A stretch of 64,000 bases of DNA. It comes from Sva-07 sp963793335. GTDB taxonomy: Bacteria > Actinomycetota > Acidimicrobiia > Acidimicrobiales > Ilumatobacteraceae. Both the position numbers and the translations under genes were made by a program. The notes beneath the pieces are model-generated. The model had not been told where the DNA came from, did not search any database, and was given only the letters and a program-made list of their open reading frames with translations. The DNA is taken from positions 205,622-269,621 of the forward strand of contig CAWBZS010000013.1 of assembly GCA_963793335.1 (NCBI GenBank). The letters are read 5' to 3'. Each line of letters starts with the position of its first letter. The first letter of the stretch is position 1. Shown piece by piece: positions 1 to 7,934 of this stretch.

Positions 1-1416
1 CTCCCCCTCGTCGAGTCCGATCTGGCCGAACTCGCGATGGCGGCGACGCGCGGCGCGCTCGACGAGACCCCACTGGTCGTGCGGGCCCAGGCGACGTTGA
101 CGGTCGTCGCGGCCGCACCCGGGTATCCCGTCGCCCCCGTGCTCGGTGGTGCCATCGCCGACGACATGGAGAGCGGGGCGATCGGCCCCGACGGCACCAC
201 CACGCTGCGCTTCGACGCTGCGGTCGACGCCGCTGACGACGGCATCGACCGTGTGGCCGGTGGGCGGGTGCTGGCCATCACGGGAATCGGCTTCGACCTC
301 GCAGAGGCTCGTGCTGCCGCCTACGACCACATGCATCGGATTCACTTCGACGGCATGCAGATTCGCCGGGACATCGGCTGGCGGGCAATCGGCGCAGAGG
401 TGACGTCCTACGCGGCGGCCGGTGTCGACATCGACGAGGGCAGCCGCGCCATCGCTGAGATGAAGGCCTCCGTCGAGTCCACCCACGACAACGGCGTGCT
501 GCACGGCGTCGGGTCATTCGGTGGTGTCTTCTCCGCCAAGGCGATCACCGATCTCGACGACCCTGTCCTGGTGGCCTCCACCGACGGGGTGGGCACCAAG
601 GTGGAACTCGCGGCACGACTCGGGATGGTTCGAGGCGTCGGCATGGACATCGTCAACCATTGCATCGACGACGTGCTCGTGCAGTCCGCGAGGCCACTGT
701 TCTTCCTCGACTACATCGCCGCAAGCGTGCTCGACGCGGACATGGTCGCCGAGGTGGTCGGCGGCATGGCAGACGCATGCCGCTCCGCCGGCTGCGCACT
801 CCTCGGCGGCGAAACTGCCGAGATGCCCGGGGTGTACCAGCCCGGGGCGTTCGACATCGCCGGCACACTGATCGGTGTCGCTGAGCGGAGCGAGCTGCTC
901 CCGCGCACCGATGTGGCTGCTGGCGACGTACTGATCGGCGTGGGGTCGAGCGGCCCACACACCAACGGATACTCGCTGTTGCGCAAGGTGTTCGACTGGA
1001 TCCCGATGGACGTCGTCCCCGATGGGTTCGACCGATCGCTCGGCGAGACCCTGCTCGAACCGCACCGGTCCTATCTCGACGTCCTTCGTCCGGCCCTCGC
1101 CGGTGGCGGCGTCAAGGCGCTCGCGCACATCACCGGGGGCGGGTTGCCAGAGAACCTTCCTCGGGTGCTGCCCGACGATGTCGATGCACTCGTTCGACTC
1201 GGATCCTGGCCGATCTCGCCGCTGTTCAGACTGGTGCGCGAGCTCACGCCGTCGATGTCCACCGACGAGCTCTACCGCACGCTCAACATGGGAATCGGCA
1301 TGGTGATCGTGTGTGCTCCTGGCGATGTCGCAGCGGTGCAGGATCAGATCGACGAGCCCACTTGGACGATCGGCGAACTCGTCGCCGGTGCCGGCAGCGT
1401 CCGCCTGGTCGACTGA
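1..1416 (+). CDS. purM: PurD C-terminus fused in frame to PurM (5' truncated by window edge)
   Basis: The frame is open from base 1, so the gene begins outside the window. The first ~131 codons are the C-terminal domain of phosphoribosylamine-glycine ligase (GGRVLAITGIGFDLAEAR, then RRDIGWRAI, the usual PurD end). With no stop, the frame runs into phosphoribosylformylglycinamidine cyclo-ligase (AIR synthase), which makes aminoimidazole ribotide from FGAM using ATP. PurM marks are TSYAAAGVDID, STDGVGTKVELA, LLGGETAEMPGVY, GSSGPHTNGYSLL and HITGGGLPENLPR. A GTG at 400 would start a normal 338-residue PurM, and it overlaps an out-of-frame TGA (GTGA). That is the coupling used between neighbouring genes elsewhere here. 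The join may therefore be a true bifunctional protein or two overlapping genes merged by an indel. The PurM identity is certain; the fusion is less so. Confidence 0.85.
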   Translation, partial: LPLVESDLAELAMAATRGALDETPLVVRAQATLTVVAAAPGYPVAPVLGGAIADDMESGAIGPDGTTTLRFDAAVDAADDGIDRVAGGRVLAITGIGFDLAEARAAAYDHMHRIHFDGMQIRRDIGWRAIGAEVTSYAAAGVDIDEGSRAIAEMKASVESTHDNGVLHGVGSFGGVFSAKAITDLDDPVLVASTDGVGTKVELAARLGMVRGVGMDIVNHCIDDVLVQSARPLFFLDYIAASVLDADMVAEVVGGMADACRSAGCALLGGETAEMPGVYQPGAFDIAGTLIGVAERSELLPRTDVAAGDVLIGVGSSGPHTNGYSLLRKVFDWIPMDVVPDGFDRSLGETLLEPHRSYLDVLRPALAGGGVKALAHITGGGLPENLPRVLPDDVDALVRLGSWPISPLFRLVRELTPSMSTDELYRTLNMGIGMVIVCAPGDVAAVQDQIDEPTWTIGELVAGAGSVRLVD

Positions 1417-1459
1417 TCGACCTGCAGCACCACCAATCGATCCGCGTCCACTCGGTGTT

Positions 1460-1566
1460 GCGGTGAGATCGCTCGGCCGCAGGTGCACTCACCGCTCACC
1501 GCAGGCTGGGAGCGCTCGGCACCGGTGAGATCACTGGGGAGCAGGTGCGCTCACCGCTCACCGCAG
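1460..1566. repeat. Two-copy ~45-bp intergenic repeat with GGTGAG/CTCACC arms
   Basis: Two similar units (1460-1504 and 1521-1566) each begin with CGGTGAGATC and end with CTCACCGCTCACCGCAG, so each can fold through GGTGAG/CTCACC. They fill the gap between the converging purM and aminotransferase genes. The hairpin at 30144-30182, also between converging genes, uses the same GGTGAGCGGTGAG/CTCACCGCTCACC sequence. This suggests one dispersed palindromic family, plausibly acting as bidirectional terminators. Confidence 0.7.
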
Positions 1567-1594
1567 TTGCGTGGCACGGATCGCCCGGACCTGG

Positions 1595-2800
1595 TCAGCC
1601 GAGCTTGGGCAGACCGCGCTTGAGGTTGCGGATCGCTTGCTGAATGCGCTTTTCGTTCTCGATCAGCGCGAACCGTGCGAACCCTTCACCGCCCGGGCCG
1701 AACCCGACGCCTGGCGACAAGGCCACGTCGGCCTCGCGTACGAGCAACGAACAGAACTCCACGGAGTCCATCTCCGCGTACGGTTCGGGGATCGGGGCCC
1801 ACACGAACATCGAGCCGCCGGGCTTGGGGACGTTCCACCCGATGCGTTCCAAGCCCTCGATGAGGGCATCGCAGCGCGACTCGTAGATCGAACGGACGTG
1901 GTCGGGGAACTCGGGGGCCTCGTTCATCGTGACCGTCGCAGCGATCTGCACCGGCTGGAACATGCCGTAGTCGAGGTAGCTCTTCAACTTCACCAGGGCT
2001 TGGACCACTTCGACATTGCCCAGCAGGAACGCGCTGCGCCAACCGGCCATCGAGAAGCTCTTGGTCATCGAGTACAACTCGACGGCGCAGTCCTTGGCGC
2101 CCTCGGCCTGCAGGATGCTCGGCGGTTGGTGGCCGTCGAAGCCGACGTCGGCATACGCGAAGTCGTGCACGACGATCATCTCGTGTTCACGGCAGAAGTC
2201 GACGACACGTTGCATGAACGCGAGGTCGACGGTGGCGCCGGTGGGGTTGTGCGGAAACGAGATCACGAGCACCCGCGGCTTGGGCCAACCGATGTCCCAT
2301 GCGGTCTGCAGGCTGTTCATGAAGTCGTCGGCGAAGTGCTCACGCTGGTCGGGGTCGGCCAGGAACTTCATCGGGACCTGACGAAGGTCGGCGCCGGCGA
2401 ACAACGGTCCGTAGATGTGGATCGGATAGCTGGGACTCGGCACGATCGCGGCGTCGTCGTGGTCGAGCAGCACCCACATCAGGTGACTGAAGCCTTCCTT
2501 CGAGCCGATCGTGTTGGTGATCTCGAGTTCGGGATCGAGGTCCACATCCCACTTGTTCTTGTAGTAGCCGGCGACTGCTTCGCGCAGCTTCGGGAGCCCG
2601 CGACTGAGCGAATACCGATGATTCTTGGGGTTCTGCGCAGCCTCGGTGAGCTTGTCGACTGCGATCTGCGGCGACGGGATGTCGGGGTTGCCGAAGCCGA
2701 GGTCGACGACGTCGTGCCCGGCACGACGTGCCTCGATCTTCAACCCGTTGATGATCGAAAAGACGTACGGGGGAAGGTTTTCAATGCGCCGGAACTCCAT
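1595..2800 (-). CDS. Class I/II PLP aminotransferase (AlaC-like)
   Basis: A 401-residue fold-type I aminotransferase. Visible marks are the N-terminal NLPPYVFSIINGLKIEAR, GFGNPDIPSP, the FPHNPTGATVD segment, and the PLP lysine in SMTKSFSMAGWR near residue 246. The sequence most resembles the AlaC/alanine-pyruvate and LL-DAP-aminotransferase-like group. By family, it would move amino groups between alanine (or a similar amino acid) and 2-oxo acids in the cytosol; the exact substrate cannot be read here. The start is ATG 2800, because a TACCCT box lies 7 bases upstream, which suits leaderless transcription. It is divergent from ppa with only 42 bp between starts. Its 3' end faces purM across the repeat pair at 1460-1566. 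Confidence 0.85.
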   Translation of the reverse strand: MEFRRIENLPPYVFSIINGLKIEARRAGHDVVDLGFGNPDIPSPQIAVDKLTEAAQNPKNHRYSLSRGLPKLREAVAGYYKNKWDVDLDPELEITNTIGSKEGFSHLMWVLLDHDDAAIVPSPSYPIHIYGPLFAGADLRQVPMKFLADPDQREHFADDFMNSLQTAWDIGWPKPRVLVISFPHNPTGATVDLAFMQRVVDFCREHEMIVVHDFAYADVGFDGHQPPSILQAEGAKDCAVELYSMTKSFSMAGWRSAFLLGNVEVVQALVKLKSYLDYGMFQPVQIAATVTMNEAPEFPDHVRSIYESRCDALIEGLERIGWNVPKPGGSMFVWAPIPEPYAEMDSVEFCSLLVREADVALSPGVGFGPGGEGFARFALIENEKRIQQAIRNLKRGLPKLG

Positions 2801-2807
2801 CGTTGCG

Positions 2808-2813
2808 AGGGTA
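2808..2813 (-). promoter_or_regulatory. Putative -10 box (TACCCT) for leaderless aminotransferase mRNA
   Basis: Read on the minus strand, TACCCT lies 7 bases before ATG 2800, so transcription would begin at or next to the start codon. It lies in the 42-bp divergent gap shared with ppa. Confidence 0.45.
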
Positions 2814-2842
2814 TCTGGCCTCGACGTGCGATGCTGGCAGTG

Positions 2843-3346
2843 ATGTCCAAGACACCAGCCCCCGATTGCATCCACGTGGTCATCGAGATTCCTCGTGGAA
2901 GCCGCAACAAGTACGAGATCGACCACGAGGACGGCAAGGTCTACCTGGACCGTCGCCTCTTCACGGCCACCACCTATCCGGCCGACTACGGGTTCCTGCC
3001 GGACACCCTGGCCGGCGACGGCGACCCGCTCGATGCGTTGGTTCTGCTCGAGGATCCGGTCTACCCCGGTGTCATCGTCGAGTGCCGGCCCATCGGTGTG
3101 CTGTACATGCACGACGAGGCGGGCCAGGACGCCAAGCTGATCTGCGTGCCGCCTCGTGAGCCTCGCTACGAGAACGTCAACGAACTGTCAGGTCTGCCCC
3201 ACCAGTTGGTCGAGGAGATTGAGCACTTCTTCAACGTCTACAAGGCGTTGGAGCCGGAGAAGCACTCCTCCAGCGAGGGCATGGGCGACCGGGCCGCCGC
3301 CTGGCGCGAAATCAACCAGTCGCGCGCGAACTTCGTTCCGCACTGA
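2843..3346 (+). CDS. ppa: Inorganic pyrophosphatase (family I)
   Basis: The 167-residue protein hydrolyses pyrophosphate to phosphate and pulls biosynthetic reactions forward in the cytosol. It has the family I profile: VVIEIPRGSRNKYEID near the N-terminus, TTYPADYGFLPDT, and the metal-binding signature DGDPLDALVL. Length matches bacterial hexameric enzymes. ATG 2843 (MSKTPAPD) is preferred; ATG 2831 is a possible alternative four codons upstream. Its last 35 bases overlap the end of the converging glucokinase gene, so the two transcripts would be antisense at their 3' ends. Confidence 0.95.
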   Translation: MSKTPAPDCIHVVIEIPRGSRNKYEIDHEDGKVYLDRRLFTATTYPADYGFLPDTLAGDGDPLDALVLLEDPVYPGVIVECRPIGVLYMHDEAGQDAKLICVPPREPRYENVNELSGLPHQLVEEIEHFFNVYKALEPEKHSSSEGMGDRAAAWREINQSRANFVPH

Positions 3347-4307
3347 GCTCGGGCAGCAGCGCAGCGCCGACGGCGCCTGCGAGCGGGCCGAGCTGCGCGA
3401 ATTCGATCCTCGGAACCCGACGCAGGCCCGGCTGGTAGAGCAGTTCGCCGAACCAGCGGGTGATCGGGTCGAGATACAGGTCCGCTCCCGACGCCAGGCC
3501 ACCACCGAGCACGAACACCTCGGGATCGAGCGCATTGGTGAGGTTCGACAGCCCGAGCGCCACCCATTTCGCAAAGTCCTCGATCACCTCGAGCGCCTCG
3601 GTGTCGCCCTGGCGCGCTGCGGCCTGGACATCTTCGCCACGGACGGCTTGGGGGTCGCCACCAGCACTGCGCACCACGTTGTGGAGTCGATGTCCCGCTG
3701 CTGCGTCTCTCGCAAGCATCGCCAGTCCCGAACCGGATGCGTACCGCTCCCAGCAACCACGACGTCCACACGGACACGGCGGCCCGGACGGGTCGACGAC
3801 CATGTGCCCGAACTCGCCGGCAAAGCCGTTGACGCCACGTTGCAACGATCCGTTGGCGATGAGACCGCCGCCGATCCCCGTACCGAGGGTGATCAGCATC
3901 ATGTTGGCGATGCCGACGCCAGCGCCGAGCTGCCATTCCGCCACGGTGGCGCAGGTGGCGTCGTTGTCGACGACCACCTCGCAGCCGAAGCGGTCCGACA
4001 ACAGCTTGCCGATCTCGAAGTCGGCGACGCCGTCGAGATTTGGCGCAGCGCGCAGCACCCCGCTCCGGGTGACCAGACCGGGGACCCCCACGCCGACGCT
4101 GCCTTCGTGTCCGACCGTGTCGGCGAGTTCGAACAGCACCTCGATCAGCGATGAGAGGCTGTTGTGGCCTCTCGGGGTGGGGTGCTGCGCCGACTCGATG
4201 ACCTGCCCATCGTCGCCGAGGACCACGGCCTGCGCCTTGGTACCGCCGACGTCGATCCCGACACGTCGAGCCGGCGTGGATGTGCCGACCCCGGCGGTCG
4301 GGTTCAC
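3312..4307 (-). CDS. glk: ROK-family glucokinase
   Basis: A 331-residue ROK sugar kinase, expected to phosphorylate glucose with ATP (or polyphosphate in some actinobacteria). It has the N-terminal phosphate loop GIDVGGTKAQAVV, VVVDNDATCATVAEW, TLGTGIGGGL, and the ROK zinc motif GHMVVDPSG followed by CPCGRRGCWERYASG. The GTG start at 4307 overlaps the TGA of the SRPBCC gene (GTGA), so the two are translationally coupled. Glucokinase beside an SRPBCC protein and a PimB-like glycosyltransferase is a gene neighbourhood I recognise from other actinobacteria. The 3' end overlaps ppa by 35 bp. Confidence 0.9.
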   Translation of the reverse strand: MNPTAGVGTSTPARRVGIDVGGTKAQAVVLGDDGQVIESAQHPTPRGHNSLSSLIEVLFELADTVGHEGSVGVGVPGLVTRSGVLRAAPNLDGVADFEIGKLLSDRFGCEVVVDNDATCATVAEWQLGAGVGIANMMLITLGTGIGGGLIANGSLQRGVNGFAGEFGHMVVDPSGPPCPCGRRGCWERYASGSGLAMLARDAAAGHRLHNVVRSAGGDPQAVRGEDVQAAARQGDTEALEVIEDFAKWVALGLSNLTNALDPEVFVLGGGLASGADLYLDPITRWFGELLYQPGLRRVPRIEFAQLGPLAGAVGAALLPELSAERSSRATG

Positions 4308-4738
4308 GCCTCGGCGCGGGCTTTCAGCTCACGGACGGTGTTGAGAATCCGGACTTCGGCGCGCCGCTTGACGAACCCCGGCAACGGGATCGCAAGATCG
4401 ATCTCCAGGTCGTAGCGCACGTTGGTCCGCGTGTCACCGTCGGACTCGAAGCGCCAGACGCCGTCGATCGAGCGCTGAATGTCGCCACTCAGCATCGACC
4501 ACCCCATCGCGTTCGGGGCATCGCTGTAGTCGTACTTCAGCGTGTAGTGCGTGCTGCGGCCGAGCGCAGACGCTCGGAACTCCACTTCGAGCGGTCGGCC
4601 GTCGGCGTCGACCGCGCGGATGTTCACGTCCTTGATGTCGTGCGCCCACATGGGGTAGCTCTCGAGGTCGATCGCGATCTGCCAGACGCGCTCGTGCGGA
4701 GCGTCGATGGTGATGATCTCTGTCGCGGACTCAGCCAT
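4304..4738 (-). CDS. SRPBCC (START-like) lipid/polyketide-binding domain protein
   Basis: A 144-residue protein with the helix-grip pattern of the polyketide cyclase/SRPBCC superfamily: TEIITIDAPHERVWQIAIDLESYP at the start, then alternating strands (VEFRASALG, THYTLKYDY, GVWRFESDG) and a long C-terminal helix (FVKRRAEVRILNTVRELK). Such proteins bind hydrophobic ligands in a central cavity; the ligand is unknown. ATG 4738 overlaps the end of the upstream membrane-protein gene by 8 bp, and its stop overlaps the glucokinase start, so it is the middle gene of a tight operon. A few codons of extra upstream frame (ATG 4792) are ignored because they lie inside the preceding gene. Confidence 0.8.
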   Translation of the reverse strand: MAESATEIITIDAPHERVWQIAIDLESYPMWAHDIKDVNIRAVDADGRPLEVEFRASALGRSTHYTLKYDYSDAPNAMGWSMLSGDIQRSIDGVWRFESDGDTRTNVRYDLEIDLAIPLPGFVKRRAEVRILNTVRELKARAEA

Positions 4739-5261
4739 GGCCCTCATTCTTGTCGATGACACGGTCGGAAGTGGCGCCATCGGGGTCGGCATCGTCGAAA
4801 TCGTCGGGATTCAGACCGAAGCGCGGTGGGAAGACACCGTGGAATGCGCACCACAGCCCGCTGAGTCCGAGCCCGTACATCGGCACCAGAATGCCGACCG
4901 CGAGCGAGGTCCCTGGCGTGCCGTCCTCGGCTTCGGAGCGAGCGATCGCAGTGACGAGCGCGACGGTCACCTGGACCAGCAGCATCAGGGACATGATCCT
5001 GCGTACCCGCGACGGCGTGGGGTCGCCGAGCAGCAGGTACATCTGCATCACGCCGATCTGCTCGGTCCGGCTGCGTTGCACTGCGGTCCAGAACGACCAC
5101 AAGAAGGCAACGACCCCCACGGTGAACAGCGACATCGCTGTGGCCGCTCCCACCCACTGGGCGGTCGTGGAGAACACGACGGCGGCAAAGACTGCCGTGA
5201 TCGTGAACACGACGGTTCCGACCACGTTGGCCAGCACGATCAGATCGCCGTCGCGTTTCAC
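4731..5261 (-). CDS. Hypothetical four-TM membrane protein
   Basis: A 176-residue protein starting at GTG 5261. It shows about four hydrophobic segments: two N-terminal (VVGTVVFTITAVFAAVVF and AATAMSLFTVGVVAFLWSFW) and two later (IMSLMLLVQVTVALVTAIA and SLAVGILVPMYGLGLSGLWC). A proline/acid-rich cytosolic tail ends it (NPDDFDDADPDGATSD). I do not recognise a functional family. It is first in the operon with the SRPBCC protein and glucokinase and overlaps the former by 8 bp. It may act with the SRPBCC protein at the membrane, but this is only context. Confidence 0.65.
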   Translation of the reverse strand: MKRDGDLIVLANVVGTVVFTITAVFAAVVFSTTAQWVGAATAMSLFTVGVVAFLWSFWTAVQRSRTEQIGVMQMYLLLGDPTPSRVRRIMSLMLLVQVTVALVTAIARSEAEDGTPGTSLAVGILVPMYGLGLSGLWCAFHGVFPPRFGLNPDDFDDADPDGATSDRVIDKNEGHG

Positions 5262-5297
5262 GCCTCCGAGTCTGCCAGCCGTCCACCCCGTTTGCGT

Positions 5298-6422
5298 TCA
5301 GGGGCGCTCGACGTGGAGCGTGTCGCCGAGGCGGCGTGCCAAGACGTCGTAGGCGAACTCGTCGAGGACCCGCTCGCGCGACCGTTCGCTCATCCGGGCC
5401 CGGAGATCGTGATCGTCGAGCAACGTGGTGAAGGCGTCGACGACGGCCTGGGTGTCCTCGGGGTCATCGATGACGAATCCTGTGTCGCCGTGCGCAACCG
5501 CCTCGGCGGCGCCGCCGGAGTTGCCGGCCACCTGCGGGACCCCGCACGATGCTGCTTCGACGAAGACGATGCCGAAGCCCTCCTGTTCGAGCCCACCCCA
5601 CCGGTTGCGGCACAGCATGGCGAAGACGTCAGCGCATCCGTACAACGGTGGGAGGTCGGCGTTGGGGACCCGACCGAGAAAGGTCACCGGAGCGTCGAGT
5701 TCGTCGGCGAGGCGACGCAGCCGGTCCTCGTCGCGGCCGCCCCCGGCGATCACCAGACGGAACTTTGGCCGGACCATGCCGAGTCTGGCAGCAGCACGAA
5801 TCGCCGTGTCGAATCCCTTGCGAGGCACCAGGCGCGAGATGCTCACGACCACCTCTGTGTCGGCGTCCAGCCCGAAATGTGCTCGGGCCGCGCCTCGCTC
5901 GGCATCGGTCAACGGACGAAACTTCTGTGGGTCGACACCGCATGGCACCACGGTGATCGGCAGGTCGCGACCGGCCGCGTGCACCGCCTCGGCAGCCGGA
6001 TAGCCACCGGCGGCGATGATCCCCTCAGCTCGCCGCAGCGTGTACGCCAGGGCCTGCTTCGCTCCGGGGAGTCTGCCGGGCACGGTGACCTCGGCGCCGT
6101 GGAGCACCAGCTGGTACGGCAGATCGAGCGATGGACCGACCAGGCCGAGCGGAACAGCCGGGTCGAGCACCACGAAATCGGCGCCGACGTCGGCGGCGAG
6201 CTCGTTGATCTGCTTGACCATCCACGGGTGCGGGAGCAGCACTGGTTCGCGGGTTCGCTCGATGCGGTACGGCTCACCGGCGTCGAACGCCTCGGCGCCG
6301 TCGTACGGACTCGTGAGCACCGCAAACGATTCGGGTGGCAGCCGACGCCACCACTCCCACAGCAGCGATTGAATGCCGCCGATCTTGGGTGGGAAGTCAT
6401 TGGTGACCAGGAGGTGCTTCAC
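5298..6422 (-). CDS. GT4 glycosyltransferase, PimB-like mannosyltransferase
   Basis: A 374-residue GT-B fold glycosyltransferase. The N-terminus KHLLVTNDFPPKIGGIQSLL closely follows the start of mycobacterial PimB (second mannosyltransferase of phosphatidyl-inositol mannoside synthesis). Later come VVPCGVDPQKFRP, the SRLVPRKGFDTAI donor-binding segment, and the EGFGIVFVEAASCGVPQVAGNSGG motif with the catalytic E-x7-E. By homology it adds mannose from GDP-mannose to a lipid acceptor at the cytosolic membrane face; substrate is inferred. It starts with GTG 6422, overlapping the queG stop (GTGA), so the pair is co-translated once the queG frameshift is allowed for. Without that correction the upstream frame reads straight into this gene, a false fusion. 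Confidence 0.85.
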   Translation of the reverse strand: MKHLLVTNDFPPKIGGIQSLLWEWWRRLPPESFAVLTSPYDGAEAFDAGEPYRIERTREPVLLPHPWMVKQINELAADVGADFVVLDPAVPLGLVGPSLDLPYQLVLHGAEVTVPGRLPGAKQALAYTLRRAEGIIAAGGYPAAEAVHAAGRDLPITVVPCGVDPQKFRPLTDAERGAARAHFGLDADTEVVVSISRLVPRKGFDTAIRAAARLGMVRPKFRLVIAGGGRDEDRLRRLADELDAPVTFLGRVPNADLPPLYGCADVFAMLCRNRWGGLEQEGFGIVFVEAASCGVPQVAGNSGGAAEAVAHGDTGFVIDDPEDTQAVVDAFTTLLDDHDLRARMSERSRERVLDEFAYDVLARRLGDTLHVERP

Positions 6423-7496
6423 GCCCCGACCCCTCCGTCGGCGCGTCGACGCAGCCGATCGGCGGCCCAGGTGGCGTGTTCGGACAGAATCGGGTCGATG
6501 TGGGCACGGTAGTGCTCGATGACCCGCGCGAACACGTGCATCGCCCGGGTCGCCGACGTTGCCGACGACCACGAGCGCGTTGCGGCGCACCCAGCGAAAG
6601 TCCCGGTCGGTCACGTACCAGTGCCCGTAGCGGCCCTCGATCCATTCGTCGCTGGCATCGAGGAGCTCGAGCGCATCGACCCACGCATCGGCGTCGTCGT
6701 CGAGGTCGACGGTGTGTCGTCCACCGAGACGCACCGAGATGGGGCACGCATCCTGGCACTCGTCGCAGCCGTAGATTCGATTGCCGATGGCTTCCCGATA
6801 CTCGTCGGCAATCGAGCCGGGTCGCTGCAGGATCCAGCTGATGCATCGATTGGCATCGATGACACCGGGAGCGATGATCGCGCCGGTTGGACAGTCGTCG
6901 ATGCACCGCGTGCAGGCGCCACAGCCATCCGGCGCGGGTCCAGGGGTGGGCTCGTAGTCGGCCGTGGTGATGATCGAACCCAGCACGAACCAGCTTCCAG
7001 CGCCCGGCAGCAGCAGGTTGGCGTTCTTGCCGTACCAGCCGATGCCCGCTCGGTGGGCAACGGCACGATCGACGATCGAGTTGTCATCGGCGAATGCGAC
7101 GGCGCGGTGACCGGCGGCACGAAGGCGTCGAGACATCGCTCGCAACGACGTCCGCAGCGGTGCGTAGTGGTCGACCCAGGCGTATCGCCCGACACGGGCG
7201 TGCGGGCCTGCGCCCGCGGCCGGCTCGGGCGGGTCGTGCTCGGTCAGATAGGGCTTGGCCGCAACGATCACCGAACGCGCATCAGCAACGGCGTGCATCG
7301 GATCGGTCGACCGATCAGGGTTGCGGTAGGTGAATCCCATGCCCGCATGAAGCCCGGCTTCGCGGCGCTCGAACAGCGCAGCTCTCGCCTCGCTGAGGAC
7401 GGCTGCAGTCGTCACGCCGACGTGGGTGATCCCGTCGTCGGCGAGGCTCGAGCGGATCTCCTCGATCGACGGCAGCGGGTCGAGTCGTCGTGGCAC
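6419..7496 (-). pseudogene. queG: Epoxyqueuosine reductase QueG, with an apparent one-base frameshift
   Basis: QueG reduces epoxyqueuosine to queuosine in tRNA using cobalamin and two 4Fe-4S clusters. Both ferredoxin-type motifs are present: CGACTRCIDDCPTGAI and YGCDECQDACP, plus AGIGWYGKNANLLLPG. From GTG 7496 the frame is right to RRNALVVVGNVGDPGD, then loses homology. A typical QueG C-terminus (AMHVFARVIEHYRAHI to ADRLRRRADGGVGA, TGA at 6419) continues in the next frame. One extra G in a GGG run at about 6543-6549 explains this, and the span is 3n+1. Removing one base restores a ~358-residue protein whose stop overlaps the glycosyltransferase GTG. Sequencing error or a real lesion are both possible. 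Confidence 0.8.
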
Positions 7497-7515
7497 CGCG
7501 CCAGGGTACGGCGCC

Positions 7516-7788
7516 TCACACGCTCAGCGAAGCAGCGATCCCGTGCTCGAACTCGTCGAGGCTGACGAACCGAGGTGGGTCGTCGACGAGGCCAGCATGT
7601 TCGAACATCGCCACGGCGCGCTCGAGGGTCGACCTGGGAGCAGCAACCGGCACGGTGACGAGATCGATGGGGCCGTCGTCGTTGGCCAGCAAATGCGTGA
7701 CCAGGCAGTCGGCGCACGCCGTGGTTCCGGTGGCGACACAGGTGTCGCACTCGATCGAGAGGTCGAAGTTCTCCATGCATCCCATCAT
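7516..7788 (-). CDS. Small CxxC-motif protein of unknown function
   Basis: A 90-residue soluble protein with two cysteine pairs near the N-terminus (ECDTCVATG and ACADCLVTHLL), which looks like a small zinc- or Fe-S-binding knuckle. The rest is acidic and helical (PRSTLERAVAMFEHAGLVDD). ATG 7788 is the longest start; ATG 7776 (MENFDLSIECDTC) is equally plausible. It lies 19 bp before queG on the same strand and so is probably co-transcribed with it. I recognise this only as a conserved-looking actinobacterial type; no function can be assigned. Confidence 0.6.
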   Translation of the reverse strand: MMGCMENFDLSIECDTCVATGTTACADCLVTHLLANDDGPIDLVTVPVAAPRSTLERAVAMFEHAGLVDDPPRFVSLDEFEHGIAASLSV

Positions 7789-7825
7789 GACGAGGGGGTG
7801 TCACAGAGATGATGCACCGTCCCCG

Positions 7826-7930
7826 CCACCCAACTCCGAAACCTCCCCACCCAACTCCGAAATCGCCCCACCCAACTCCGAAATCGCCCCGGATCGTGAC
7901 GCTCAGCGTCACGATCCCGCACAATTTCGG
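7826..7930. repeat. Triplicated 21-bp unit leading into a long palindrome
   Basis: Three 21-bp units (7826-7846, 7847-7867, 7868-7888) begin CCACCCAACTCCGAAA. A perfect 12-bp-arm palindrome with a 1-base centre follows (7892-7916, arms GATCGTGACGCT/AGCGTCACGATC). ATTTCGG at 7924-7930 is complementary to CCGAAAT inside the unit (7878-7884), so the outer part of the stem is the element that was multiplied. It lies just past the NYN gene stop and could end that transcript. Confidence 0.75.
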
Positions 7931-7934
7931 TGAG

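Noticed and set aside
514..1488. Long open frame antisense to purM
   Set aside because: High-GC codon bias leaves long antisense frames open. The translation is low-complexity His/Asp/Arg/Gly with no domain, and purM is clear on the other strand.
5298..7496. A 732-residue QueG-glycosyltransferase fusion
   Set aside because: It arises only from the one-base shift in queG. The correct QueG C-terminus and its stop exist in the neighbouring frame and the glycosyltransferase has its own GTG start.
7826..7888. Possible CRISPR array
   Set aside because: The three 21-bp units are adjacent with no spacers and no cas gene is near.
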